This document shows positions 31,697 to 41,344 of a stretch of 64,000 nt of DNA, in pieces. A program made the translations under genes and the position numbers. Source of the DNA: Porphyromonas pasteri (lineage in GTDB: Bacteria; Bacteroidota; Bacteroidia; Bacteroidales; Porphyromonadaceae); contig NZ_BMPU01000005.1 of the NCBI RefSeq assembly GCF_014647755.1, forward strand, positions 1-64,000, given 5' to 3'. The first letter of the stretch is position 1. Every line of letters begins with the position of its first letter. The notes below the pieces were generated by a model that saw only the letters and a program-made list of their open reading frames with translations, was not told the origin of the DNA and searched no databases.

Positions 31697-34600
31697 GTGT
31701 GTACGTGGCGGGTAACAAGGCACATCCGACGCCTGCTGGGAAGCCTCCTTCTCGGCACGGCCATCCCCCTTGTCCTCGCCGCCCAACTCCCCATACTCCC
31801 CACCACAGCTGACAGCATCTCCCCGAGAGGGGCGATGTCTGCCCTCGCTGCACCCCTTCTCGAGACGCGCTTCGTCTATGAGCCGAAGAGTGAGCGCTAC
31901 CTGCTGACGACCTTCCTCGACGGCAAGCCCTTCGGCACTCCCCTCCCCTATACCTTCGCCGAATACCTCCGCTACCAGAGCCTCCGTAGTCAAGGGCTCC
32001 ACTGGGACAGCCTCAACGCTCCGACGCGCAGTAGCACCCAGCGAATGAGCAAGCCCGTACGCCGTGGGGTCATCGACCGCATCTTCGGCCCTGGCGGCCT
32101 GCGTCTCAAGCTCCAGGGACACGCCGACCTCTCGGCTGGGGGGAAGACCGTTCGCTCCGACAACCCCGCCCTACCACAGGGCGCGCGCAAGCAGACCTAC
32201 TTCGACTTCGAGGAGAAGATCCAGGCTGGTGTGCAGGCTTCGCTCGGGACAAAGTTCCAGACGGGGCTGAACTACAACACCGCCTCCTCCTTTGACTTCG
32301 ACACGAAGAAGCTCCGCTTAGCCTTCGAGGGTGAGGAGGATGACATCATCAAGCTCATCGAGGTGGGGAGCGTCTCGATGAGCCCTCGCAATAGCCTCAT
32401 CAGCGGCGGAGGTGCCCTCTTCGGCCTGCACACCAAGCTCCAGATGGGACGTCTCGAGGCCGACCTCCTCCTGAGCCAGCAGCGCACCGAGAGCCGTCGC
32501 GCCTCCAGCCGTGGGGGCGAGCAGACCGAGCGCTTCGAGCTCTCCGCCTCGAGCTACGACGCCCTGCGCCACTTCTTCCTCGGGGACTTCTTCCGCACTC
32601 GGTACGACGGCGCTCTCAAGAGCCTACCCTACGTACGCTCCTCGATACAGATCACCCGCATCGAGGTATGGGTGACGAACCGCCGTGGGCGCTTCGACGA
32701 TGCCCGTGACGTCGCAGGCTTCGCTGACCTCGGTGAGCCCCAACGCCTGCACAACAGCTTCATCCAGCTCACCAGCCCCTCAAGCCCCGTCCCCACCAAC
32801 GGTGCGAATAGCCTCTACTCCACCCTTACCGCTTCCCCCTCTCTTCGCCAGCTCAGCGCCCTCAGCTCGGGACTACCCGCCCTACGCCCCGCCCTCGACT
32901 ACGAGCGCATCGAGAGCGCACGCCGCCTTGCCCCGAGCGAATACACCCTACACAACACCCTCGGCTACCTCAGCCTCACGACGCCACTTGCCGCCGATGA
33001 GGCGCTCGCCGTAGCCTATGAGTTCACCTACGAGGGGAAGGTCTACCGCGTGGGGGAGTTCGCAGCCGACCAATCCGAAGGCACCTCCTCCCTACTCTTC
33101 GTCAAGCTCCTCAAGGGCACGGACTTCTCGCCAAAGGCTCCGACGTGGCCGCTGATGATGCGCAATGCCTACCGCCTTGGCGCAGGTATCACCGCTCTGC
33201 AGCGTGCGGGCTTCCAGCTCGACGTCGTCTACCGCGATGATGCCACAGGGCGCGCCCTGCCCTACCTGCCTGATGGCCCGCTGAAGGGCAAGCAGCTCCT
33301 CAGCGTCCTCGGACTGGATCGCCTTGACGCCCAGCAGGAGGCACGCAGTGACGGGCACTTCGACTTCGTGGAGGGCTATACCATACGCTCCAGCGAAGGG
33401 CTGGTCTTCTTCCCCACGACAGAGCCCTTCGGCTCGACACTCACGACGGCTCTCGGCGCAGGGAGCTGGAGTGACCGCTATGCCTTCCCCGAGCTCTACA
33501 CGATGACCGCCGTCGAGGCCGCCCAGCGCTCGGAGAAGAACAAGTACTATCTGCGGGGTGAATACCGTGCCACCTCAGCGGGGGAGATCTCCCTCGGCAC
33601 GGTGAACGTCGCCCCTGGCTCGGTGCGTGTGACAGCTGCTGGCGCGCTCCTCACCGAGGGTCCGGACTACACCGTCGACTACACCGCAGGGCGCGTGAAG
33701 ATCCTCAACCGCCAGCTCATCGACGCCAAGACGCCCATCGAAGTGAGTCTCCAAGGCGGTGATGCCCTCAGCCAGCAGCGCAAGACCCTCATCGGCCTCG
33801 ACCTCAACTACCGCTTCTCTAAGGACCTCCGCCTCGGCGCCACCCTGATGCACCTCTCGGAGATGCCCCTGACGGCGAAGGCAGCACTCGGGCAAGAGAG
33901 TATGCGCAATACGATGTGGGGCGCGAGCCTCTTCTACCAGACGAAGTCACCCCAGCTCACACGCCTACTGAATCACCTTCCCTTCGTCGACCTCACAAAG
34001 CCCGCCTCCTTCTCCCTCTCGGCGGAGGTGGCGCAGCTCCTCCCAGGGCACTACAAGAGTAAGTACAGCGACGGCAGCAGCTACCTCGATGACTTCGACG
34101 CAGCACATACGGCCATCTACCTGATGAGCCCACAGGCCTGGCGCTTGTCCTCCACACCTGCGACGCTCGTCCCTGCAGGAATAGGCGCGAGTGACTACCT
34201 GCGCTACGGAGAGCGTAGAGCACGACTCGCGTGGTTCACCATCGACCCGCTCTTCACCCGTGAGCGCAGTGCCTACACCCCCGCCTATATACGTAGCGAC
34301 CTCAGCCTCGTGAGCCGACATCTGGTACGCGATATCCCGACGGCAGAGCTTTACCCAAATCGTGAGGTGAATGCCAGCCTACCAAGCTACATCCCCACCT
34401 TCTCACTCAGCTTCTACCCCGAAGAGCTCGGCCCGTACAACCTCAATGCCGCAAGCCTCACAGCCGACGGGAAGATCAGTGATGCCCGTGGGAGCTGGGC
34501 GGGCATCATGCGCAAGATCGACCAGACGGACTTCGAGGCGGCGAACGTCGAGTACGTGGAGTTCTGGCTCATGGATCCTTATGCCGACGAGGGTACACCT

Positions 34601-37600
34601 CCTGCTGGGAGCGGTGGCGACCTGTACATCAACCTCGGAGATATCTCGGAGGACATCCTGCATGACGAGCGCCGCTTCTATGAGAGCGGCCTGCCGCTCA
34701 CTCCTCAGCCAGGGGCTACGGTCTCCACACCTTGGGGGATCGTGCCGACACGTCCGAGTGCAGGCTATGCCTTCGACAATGCGGCGGGGGCACGCGAGAA
34801 GCAGGATGTCGGGCTGAATGGCCTGTCGTCCGCCGAAGAGCGCCAGCATCCGAGCTATGCCTCCTTCCTCAGCGCCCTACGCTCCCGCCTCTCCAGCACG
34901 ACCCTCCAGCGCTGGCAAGACGACCCACAGAGCCCGCTTCACGACCCTGCAGGCGATGACTTCCACCACTACCGCGGGGCAGACTACGACTCCGAGCGCC
35001 TGCCGATCCTCGAGCGCTATAAGTACTTCAACGGCACGGAGGGCAATTCGTCGGAGCGTCTTGGGGGTGATGGCTACAGCACCGCCGCTACCGTGAGCCC
35101 CGACACCGAGGATGTCAACGGCGACTACAGCATGAATGAGCTCGACCGCTACTATGAGTGGAAGATCTCACTGCGCCCCGAGGATCTCGTCGCGGGCCGT
35201 GGGTTCATCACCAGCAGCCGCAGGGTCGAGGCCCAGCTCCGTGATGGGAGGACTTCTCCCGTGACGTGGTATCAATTCAAGGTACCCCTCTCTGCCTTCA
35301 CCAGCCGTATCGGTGGCATCAGCGATCTGAGGAGTGTGCGCTTCATGCGACTCTACCTCACGGGCTTCGACCACGAGACCCAGCTACGCTTTGCCTCGCT
35401 ACGCTTGGTGCGAGGTGACTGGCGCACCTATGAGGGGAGCCTTGATGAGGGACAGCCCGCACCCAGTGCCTCCACTCGCTTCTCCGTCACGTCGGTCAAC
35501 ATCGAGGAGCACTCCGACCGCACCCCCGTCAGCTATACACTCCCCCCAGGCGTCTCTCGCTCGCTCGATGCCCAGCGTGGGCAGAGCCTCCAGCAGAATG
35601 AGCAAGCCCTCTCCCTGCGCCTCGAGGATCTCCCCGCAGGCGAGAGCCGTGGCGTCTACCGCCGTGTGCAGTACGACCTGCGTCGCTATCGCCGTCTGCA
35701 GCTCTTCGCCCATGCCGAGGCGCTCCTCGGTGACCTCACGGGGCTGGAAGATGGGGATATGACGCTCTTCGTGCGCCTCGGCTCGGACTACACTCAGCAC
35801 TACTACGAGTACAGCCTACCGCTCACGCTCACTCCCGCAGGACGCTACAGCAGCCTCAGCCCCAGTAACCGCCGTCGTGTATGGCCTGAGGAGAATAGCA
35901 TCGACCTCAGCTTAGAAGACCTCGTCGCCCTCAAGCGGAGCCGTAATGCTTCGCTCTCCGCAGGGCTCGGTGGCGCCTCACTCTACCGCCCCTTCTCACG
36001 CCCCGACGCCAAGCACCCCACCCATACGCTCACCGTCCTCGGCAATCCCTCCCTCTCCAGCGTGCAGGCGCTGGTCATCGGCGTGCGCAATAGCGCGGGC
36101 CTCACGCGCAGTGTCGAGGTCTGGGTCAATGAGCTTCGTGCCAGCGACTACCACGAGGAAGCAGGCTGGGCAGGACAGCTACACAGCACGCTCCAGCTGG
36201 CAGAGCTGGGCGAAGCCAGCCTGAGAGCCCAATACGTCTCGGCAGGCTTCGGCGCTATCGACGCCCCGCTGATGAGCCGCACGCTTGAGAGCCGTCGTGC
36301 TATCCAGTTCGCCTCCACGCTTGAGCTCGGCCAGCTCCTCCCTCCCGAGGCGAAGGTGACCCTCCCCATCTACTACACGGTGAGCGACGAAGTGCTGACC
36401 CCGCAGTACAATCCGCTTGATGAAGACGTGAAGCTCACCGACGCCCTCAGCGACCTCACCACGGAGCGCGAGCGCAAGGAGCTACGTGCTCGCAGCCTCA
36501 CGCACCGCCGCAGCCAAGGCCTTGCCCTCTCGAAGGTCGCCGTCGGCATCCGCTCCGAGGAGCCTATGCCCTACGACCCTGCGAACTTCTCCTTCAGCTA
36601 CGGGCACAACACCACCTCCGAGGAGACCCCCGACATCGAGTATAGCCGTCACCTTGACTGGCACGCCGCCCTGCGCTATGACTATACACCTACCTTCCGC
36701 CCACTAAGGCCCTTTGCGAAGGCTTCGGGCTCCAGCCCATGGGCGAACTTCCTCCGTCAGTACACCTTCACTCCGTGGCCCAGCCGTCTCGTCCTCGAGA
36801 CCTCGATGGTGCGACGCTACGATGAAGAGCAGCTCCGTAGCCTCGGCGATGAGCTGAGCGGCACGCGTCTCCCCGCGACCTTCGCCCAGCAGTTCATCTG
36901 GAATCGCCGTCTGCAGCTCAACTGGAATCCCATCCGCTCGCTCCAGCTGGCCTTCAACTCCGGCACCGACGCACGCATCGAAGAGCCCCACGTGCAGGTC
37001 AATCGCCAGCTCCAGCCCGATGCGTGGCGCGCGTGGCGTGACTCCGTCGGGCAGAGTATCCGTGAGGGGGGCACACCCGTCCACTACGCTCAGCAGGCAA
37101 GTCTCAGCTACCAGCTCCCCACTGCCGACATCGCGCCCCTCTCCTTCATCCGCTCACAGCTCTCTTATAGTAGCGCCTATTCGTGGGACCGTGGGGCGGT
37201 ACTCCCCGACCCGACCATCCGCCTGGCGCATACCCTCACGGTGCAGGGCGCACTCGAGTCCACTACGCAGCTCCAGCTCCGCCAGCTCTATCAGCATATC
37301 CCCGCACTCGCTCGGCTGGAGCGCCGCTTCGGCACGGCTGGTATGACCACCAGCGAAGGACGCGGGAAGAAGGGCAAGGGCGTGAGCGACGGGAACGAGC
37401 TCATTGACCGCCTCCTCTACGCCCTCCTCATGGTGAAGGACGTATCGCTGACCTACCGCTCTACACGCAGTACGCTCCTCCCTGGCTTCCTCCCCATCAT
37501 CCAGGCTATCGGGGGACAAGGCTCTTCGGGCGGTGCGCTCTCCCCTGGTGTGGGCTTTGCCTTCGGGCTTAGTGATGTGGACTTCATCGATCGCCTTGCC

Positions 37601-38818
37601 GAGCGGGGCGACCTCCTCATCTCTACGGAGCACCTCACCCCAGGGGTCTTCACCCACACCCGCACGGTGGACCTGCGTGCTACGCTCCAGCCCCTACGCC
37701 ACCTCACCATCACGCTCTCAGGCAATCACACCCGCACCGACCGCACCGAGGTACAATATATGTATGCCGGTAGCCCCCGACTCTACGGCGGGGACTTCAC
37801 GATGACGACCATCGGCCTCAAGGGCTTCTTCGCACCCCTCCGCTCCGAGGAGGGTTACCTCTCCGAGACCTTCGCCGAGATGCTCCGCCTAAGAGAGCCC
37901 ATCGCTCGCAGACAGGAGGAGGCAGGTAGCCTCGCCACAGGGCTCACCATCGACCGCAATGCTTCTGCCGTCCTTATCCCCGCCTTCCGTGCAGCCTATA
38001 TGCACGGCTCGGGAAAGGGGCGCAAGGGGCTGAGTGCCCTGCCCGACCTCCTCGGTATGCTCCCGAACTGGTCGGTAAGCTACACAGGGCTCTCCGAGCT
38101 ACCCTTCCTCAAGCGCCACTTCCGTAGCGTGACCCTACGCCACACCTACCGCGCCACCTACACCGTCGGGGGCTTCTCGTCACTGGCGGGCTGGCAGGGA
38201 AGCGATCCCGACGCCATCGGCCTCCTAAGCGAGACGACAGCGGTCGGAGGAGGAGCGATGAGCAGCGCACGCCTTAGCTACGCCTATGACATCCCGTCGG
38301 TAGCACTGCAGGAGAACTTCTTCCCCCTCATCGGGCTTGACCTGACGTGGCTCAATGGTCTCGGGACGAGTGCGCAGTGGCGCCAAAGCCGTGGTGCCGT
38401 CCTGCACCTCGGAGCACGTAGCCTCATCGAAGCCCTCTCACGTGAGCTAAGCCTTGGCCTCACCTACAAGATCGACAACCTCACGAGCCTCATCAGCCCC
38501 ACCACCGCGCGCCGCAAGAAGCGCCGTGCGAGCAAGGAGCCTGCGACGACCTCTGCCCACGGGCTTACCCTCCGAGGCGAATATGCACACCGCCGCACGC
38601 TCACCCTCCTGCGTCGTCTCGAAGAGGGCTACACCCAAGCTACCGCAGGGATCATCGACCAACGCCTACGCCTCAGTGCCGAATATGAGCTGAGCCGACA
38701 GCTCGGTCTCGAGGCCTACTACGAGTACAGCCGCAATGTACCACTCGTCAGCGCCTACTCCTTCCCCATCTCCACCAGCAGCTACGGCCTCTCACTGCGT
38801 ATCACGCTCGACAACTAA
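31697..38818 (+). CDS. sprA: SprA/Sov, type IX secretion system outer-membrane translocon
   Basis: SprA (Sov in P. gingivalis) forms the giant beta-barrel through which type IX substrates cross the outer membrane. The 2373 residues fit the family, which runs to about 2,400-2,500. The N terminus has a signal peptide (RHIRRLLGSLLLGTAIPLVL). Next come YLLTTFLDGKPFG-like and LKLQGHADLSAGGK strands, then long repeated beta-strand stretches (PGSVRVTAAGALLTEGPDY, LIGLDLNYRFSKDL), and the C terminus ends in the barrel strand YGLSLRITL. I accept the GTG at 31697, because the next in-frame ATG (31834) would remove the signal peptide. It is probably cotranscribed with ruvA. No other T9SS component is in the window. 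Confidence 0.93.
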   Translation: MCTWRVTRHIRRLLGSLLLGTAIPLVLAAQLPILPTTADSISPRGAMSALAAPLLETRFVYEPKSERYLLTTFLDGKPFGTPLPYTFAEYLRYQSLRSQGLHWDSLNAPTRSSTQRMSKPVRRGVIDRIFGPGGLRLKLQGHADLSAGGKTVRSDNPALPQGARKQTYFDFEEKIQAGVQASLGTKFQTGLNYNTASSFDFDTKKLRLAFEGEEDDIIKLIEVGSVSMSPRNSLISGGGALFGLHTKLQMGRLEADLLLSQQRTESRRASSRGGEQTERFELSASSYDALRHFFLGDFFRTRYDGALKSLPYVRSSIQITRIEVWVTNRRGRFDDARDVAGFADLGEPQRLHNSFIQLTSPSSPVPTNGANSLYSTLTASPSLRQLSALSSGLPALRPALDYERIESARRLAPSEYTLHNTLGYLSLTTPLAADEALAVAYEFTYEGKVYRVGEFAADQSEGTSSLLFVKLLKGTDFSPKAPTWPLMMRNAYRLGAGITALQRAGFQLDVVYRDDATGRALPYLPDGPLKGKQLLSVLGLDRLDAQQEARSDGHFDFVEGYTIRSSEGLVFFPTTEPFGSTLTTALGAGSWSDRYAFPELYTMTAVEAAQRSEKNKYYLRGEYRATSAGEISLGTVNVAPGSVRVTAAGALLTEGPDYTVDYTAGRVKILNRQLIDAKTPIEVSLQGGDALSQQRKTLIGLDLNYRFSKDLRLGATLMHLSEMPLTAKAALGQESMRNTMWGASLFYQTKSPQLTRLLNHLPFVDLTKPASFSLSAEVAQLLPGHYKSKYSDGSSYLDDFDAAHTAIYLMSPQAWRLSSTPATLVPAGIGASDYLRYGERRARLAWFTIDPLFTRERSAYTPAYIRSDLSLVSRHLVRDIPTAELYPNREVNASLPSYIPTFSLSFYPEELGPYNLNAASLTADGKISDARGSWAGIMRKIDQTDFEAANVEYVEFWLMDPYADEGTPPAGSGGDLYINLGDISEDILHDERRFYESGLPLTPQPGATVSTPWGIVPTRPSAGYAFDNAAGAREKQDVGLNGLSSAEERQHPSYASFLSALRSRLSSTTLQRWQDDPQSPLHDPAGDDFHHYRGADYDSERLPILERYKYFNGTEGNSSERLGGDGYSTAATVSPDTEDVNGDYSMNELDRYYEWKISLRPEDLVAGRGFITSSRRVEAQLRDGRTSPVTWYQFKVPLSAFTSRIGGISDLRSVRFMRLYLTGFDHETQLRFASLRLVRGDWRTYEGSLDEGQPAPSASTRFSVTSVNIEEHSDRTPVSYTLPPGVSRSLDAQRGQSLQQNEQALSLRLEDLPAGESRGVYRRVQYDLRRYRRLQLFAHAEALLGDLTGLEDGDMTLFVRLGSDYTQHYYEYSLPLTLTPAGRYSSLSPSNRRRVWPEENSIDLSLEDLVALKRSRNASLSAGLGGASLYRPFSRPDAKHPTHTLTVLGNPSLSSVQALVIGVRNSAGLTRSVEVWVNELRASDYHEEAGWAGQLHSTLQLAELGEASLRAQYVSAGFGAIDAPLMSRTLESRRAIQFASTLELGQLLPPEAKVTLPIYYTVSDEVLTPQYNPLDEDVKLTDALSDLTTERERKELRARSLTHRRSQGLALSKVAVGIRSEEPMPYDPANFSFSYGHNTTSEETPDIEYSRHLDWHAALRYDYTPTFRPLRPFAKASGSSPWANFLRQYTFTPWPSRLVLETSMVRRYDEEQLRSLGDELSGTRLPATFAQQFIWNRRLQLNWNPIRSLQLAFNSGTDARIEEPHVQVNRQLQPDAWRAWRDSVGQSIREGGTPVHYAQQASLSYQLPTADIAPLSFIRSQLSYSSAYSWDRGAVLPDPTIRLAHTLTVQGALESTTQLQLRQLYQHIPALARLERRFGTAGMTTSEGRGKKGKGVSDGNELIDRLLYALLMVKDVSLTYRSTRSTLLPGFLPIIQAIGGQGSSGGALSPGVGFAFGLSDVDFIDRLAERGDLLISTEHLTPGVFTHTRTVDLRATLQPLRHLTITLSGNHTRTDRTEVQYMYAGSPRLYGGDFTMTTIGLKGFFAPLRSEEGYLSETFAEMLRLREPIARRQEEAGSLATGLTIDRNASAVLIPAFRAAYMHGSGKGRKGLSALPDLLGMLPNWSVSYTGLSELPFLKRHFRSVTLRHTYRATYTVGGFSSLAGWQGSDPDAIGLLSETTAVGGGAMSSARLSYAYDIPSVALQENFFPLIGLDLTWLNGLGTSAQWRQSRGAVLHLGARSLIEALSRELSLGLTYKIDNLTSLISPTTARRKKRRASKEPATTSAHGLTLRGEYAHRRTLTLLRRLEEGYTQATAGIIDQRLRLSAEYELSRQLGLEAYYEYSRNVPLVSAYSFPISTSSYGLSLRITLDN

Positions 38819-38845
38819 CCGCCCCCCTCACGGCTCGACATACCA

Positions 38846-38889
38846 AGCCCGCACGAAGCATGCTCCTCGGCATCTTCGTGCGGGCTTTT
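38846..38889 (+). terminator. Intrinsic terminator after sprA
   Basis: A 13-bp perfect stem (AGCCCGCACGAAG at 38846-38858 with CTTCGTGCGGGCT at 38874-38886) is followed by TTTTC, 28 bp past the stop. Confidence 0.82.
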
Positions 38890-38952
38890 CGTATCGACGG
38901 AGCCCCCTACTCCAGACAAGGCTACACGTACCTCTACGGGGGAGGGATTGCA

Positions 38953-38986
38953 ACCTATATAGGTCGACGAGTCAACCAATATTAGG
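38953..38986. repeat. Short phased-palindrome pair
   Basis: Two units, ACCTATATAGGT (38953) and ACCAATATTAGG (38975), are 22 bp apart. They directly precede the 238-bp element at 38997. Confidence 0.75.
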
Positions 38987-38996
38987 TTGTTGCCCC

Positions 38997-39234
38997 GCGT
39001 AGGGATAAAAGTTGTGGATGAGTGGCAGATAAGTTTGGGCTACGTACGTGGATCTAATATCTACGTACGTGGATATTTGGATTTACGTGCCTGGTCTTTA
39101 AGACTACGTACATAGATAGGGGAAAACCACTACGTGAAGGCGCTTTTTTCTTCACGAGAAGGATACTTTTCCTTCCGCTGAATAAGAGGAATACTCGCGA
39201 TAAGGCGAAGGGCTTGTGTATCTCTTCGGAGAGG
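38997..39234 (+). repeat. 238-bp interspersed element, copy 1, with CTACGTACGTGG array
   Basis: It is about 90% identical by eye, with no net indel, to the reverse complement of 56770-57007. Inside are phased CTACGTACGTGG-like units at 39040, 39061, 39083 and 39104 (steps 21, 22, 21), a weaker one at 39130, and a CGTGAAG/CTTCACG stem with a T-rich loop. A minus-strand frame of about 50 codons (to 39054) is shared with the other copy. No transposase or terminal inverted repeats are seen. Confidence 0.88.
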
Positions 39235-39332
39235 TATATCGTGGAGCTGGGCAGGCGATACCTTAGCACTCTACTATGGAGAGAGTTTGCGCAATCAATG
39301 ATTGGGGCACTCTATATAGCGGAGAGATTAGC

Positions 39333-39340
39333 TACTTTTG
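39333..39340 (+). promoter_or_regulatory. -7 element for the nucleobase permease group
   Basis: TACTTTTG fits TAnnTTTG and would start transcription near 39347, about 26 nt before the ATG at 39373. No clear -33 element. Confidence 0.4.
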
Positions 39341-39372
39341 TGAGCGTAATCACACGCCTCCTTGAGAAAATC

Positions 39373-40596
39373 ATGATCTCTGACACAACTCCGCTCAGCC
39401 CCCTGCGTAAGGGGATCGCTGGCGCCCAGTACCTATTCGTTGCCTTCGGAGCCACGGTCCTCGTACCTATCCTCGTCGGGCTCGACCCGTCGACCGCCCT
39501 CTTCTCAGCTGGTATCGGCACCCTCCTCTTCCACCTCGTGACCAAGGGCAAGGTACCCATCTTCCTCGGCAGTAGCTTCGCCTTCATCGCACCGATCATC
39601 AAAGCCACAGAGCTCTACGGACTCAGCGGCGCACTCTTCGGCTGTATCGGGGTGAGTGCCGTGTACTTCGTGATGTCGCTCCTGATCCGTCTCTTCGGCC
39701 TGCGCTTCATCTCCCGCCTCTTCCCTCCGGTCGTCATCGGCCCTATCATCATGCTCATCGGGCTCTCCCTCTCGGACTCCGCCGTGAAGATGGCGGCGAC
39801 GAACTGGCCTCTGGCGGTCATCTCGCTCGCTACGGCGATTATCGTCACGCTCTACGGTCGAGGGATCACGAAGCTCATCCCCATCTTCCTCGGTATCGTC
39901 GTGGGCTATATCGCTGACCTCATCTTCTTCGAGGTCGATCTAAGACCCATCGCCGAGGCCTCTTGGCTCAGCCTACCCAAGATCACGCTCCCCGAGAACT
40001 TCTCCTTTGCCCCCATCCTCTTTATGATCCCCGTGGCCATCGCTCCCGTCATCGAGCATATCGGTGACGTGTATGTGGTGAATAATGTCGCGGGGAAGAA
40101 CTTCGTCAAGGACCCCGGCCTGCACCGCACGATGCTCGGTGATGGTATTGCCTGCCTCTTCGCCTCACTCGTCGGGGGGCCTCCTGTGACGACCTACTCT
40201 GAGGTCACGGGCGCTATGTCACTGACGAAGGTCACCGACCCGCTGGTCTTCCGTATCGCAGCCGTCACGGGTGTGCTCTTCTCCCTCATCGGGAAGGTCA
40301 GCGCCCTCCTGCGCAGCATCGACCAGGCTATCCTCGGTGGGATCATGCTCCTGCTCTTCGGCACGATCGCTGGCGCAGGGATCTCAAGCCTCCTGCATAG
40401 CCGTGTGAACCTCGCCTCGTCGCGCAACGTGGTCATCATCTCCGTCACCCTCACTACGGGTATCGGGGGTGCCGCACTCTCCTTCGGCAACTTCTCCCTC
40501 TCGGGTATCGGGCTCTCGGCTGTCATCGCCGTAGTACTGAACCTACTCCTCCCCGAGCGCAAGGAGGATCGCGAGGAGCCTACTACGAAGCACTAA
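39373..40596 (+). CDS. NCS2-family uracil/xanthine permease (UraA-like)
   Basis: Inner-membrane proton symporter for nucleobases. I choose the ATG at 39373 ([14 protein letters not shown]), not the in-frame upstream start at 39214, because the conserved region starts here ([34 protein letters not shown]) and a -7 box lies just upstream. The 407 residues show about 12-14 hydrophobic segments, the [12 protein letters not shown] motif near TM3, and [18 protein letters not shown] with the transport Glu, followed by [14 protein letters not shown]. These favour UraA over purine permeases. It is first of three genes with the DUF5020-like channel and a second permease. Confidence 0.9.
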   Translation: MISDTTPLSPLRKGIAGAQYLFVAFGATVLVPILVGLDPSTALFSAGIGTLLFHLVTKGKVPIFLGSSFAFIAPIIKATELYGLSGALFGCIGVSAVYFVMSLLIRLFGLRFISRLFPPVVIGPIIMLIGLSLSDSAVKMAATNWPLAVISLATAIIVTLYGRGITKLIPIFLGIVVGYIADLIFFEVDLRPIAEASWLSLPKITLPENFSFAPILFMIPVAIAPVIEHIGDVYVVNNVAGKNFVKDPGLHRTMLGDGIACLFASLVGGPPVTTYSEVTGAMSLTKVTDPLVFRIAAVTGVLFSLIGKVSALLRSIDQAILGGIMLLLFGTIAGAGISSLLHSRVNLASSRNVVIISVTLTTGIGGAALSFGNFSLSGIGLSAVIAVVLNLLLPERKEDREEPTTKH

Positions 40597-40620
40597 CTTA
40601 ACTCTCACAATAATCCATCT

Positions 40621-41328
40621 ATGCGACAGCTTTATCGTATCGCGCTTGTACTCCTCCTGACTACCCTCGGAGCGCAAGCACAAAACATTCAGCTCCACTA
40701 CGACTTCGGGCGCCAGCTCTACAGCAAGGACCAGCCCGATCGTCCCAAGCTCACCACGACCGTGGAGCTCTTCCGCCCCGATAGCTGGGGGAATACCTTC
40801 TTCTTCGTCGATATGAACTATCAGCGCGAGGGCATCACCTCGGCCTACTGGGAGATCTCTCGTGAGTTCAGCCTCGGCAAGCTCCCTCTGGCCCTGCATA
40901 TCGAGTACGACGGCGGGCTGAGCAATCAGTTCTCCTACAAGAATGCCTACCTCGCAGGTCTGACCTACGCGTGGAACCAAGCGGACTATCAGGCAGGCTT
41001 CACCTTCACGCCGATGTATAAGTATCTGGCACGTCAGGATAGACCCCACTCCTTCCAGCTGACGGGCACATGGTACCTGCACATGGCAGGTGGTAAGCTC
41101 TCCTTCCTGGGCTTCGCTGATCTCTGGGGCGACCGTCATCTCGTCACGGGCAAGAACAATATCATCTTCATCACCGAGCCGCAGCTTTGGGTGAACCTGA
41201 ATAAGTTCGAGGGTATCAACCCCAAGTTCAACCTCAGCATCGGTACCGAATGGGAGATCAGCAGCAACTTCGCTGTACTGGACAAGACCGTCGTGAACCC
41301 CACGCTGGCCATCAAGTGGACCTTCTAA
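40621..41328 (+). CDS. DUF5020/Tsx-like outer-membrane protein
   Basis: A 235-residue protein with a signal peptide (residues 1-20, ending GAQAQ) and alternating beta-strand pattern ending in LAIKWTF, with a terminal Phe typical of barrels. It resembles DUF5020 proteins, distant relatives of the Tsx nucleoside channel. Placement between two nucleobase permeases, with 24- and 16-bp gaps, suggests it admits nucleosides or bases across the outer membrane; this is inference from context. The barrel is predicted small (about 12 strands). Confidence 0.7.
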   Translation: MRQLYRIALVLLLTTLGAQAQNIQLHYDFGRQLYSKDQPDRPKLTTTVELFRPDSWGNTFFFVDMNYQREGITSAYWEISREFSLGKLPLALHIEYDGGLSNQFSYKNAYLAGLTYAWNQADYQAGFTFTPMYKYLARQDRPHSFQLTGTWYLHMAGGKLSFLGFADLWGDRHLVTGKNNIIFITEPQLWVNLNKFEGINPKFNLSIGTEWEISSNFAVLDKTVVNPTLAIKWTF

Positions 41329-41344
41329 GCCCCCGCACACTCTA

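Noticed and set aside
38997-39234. Insertion sequence
   Set aside because: No transposase, no terminal inverted repeats and no target duplication are visible, so it is listed as a repeat.
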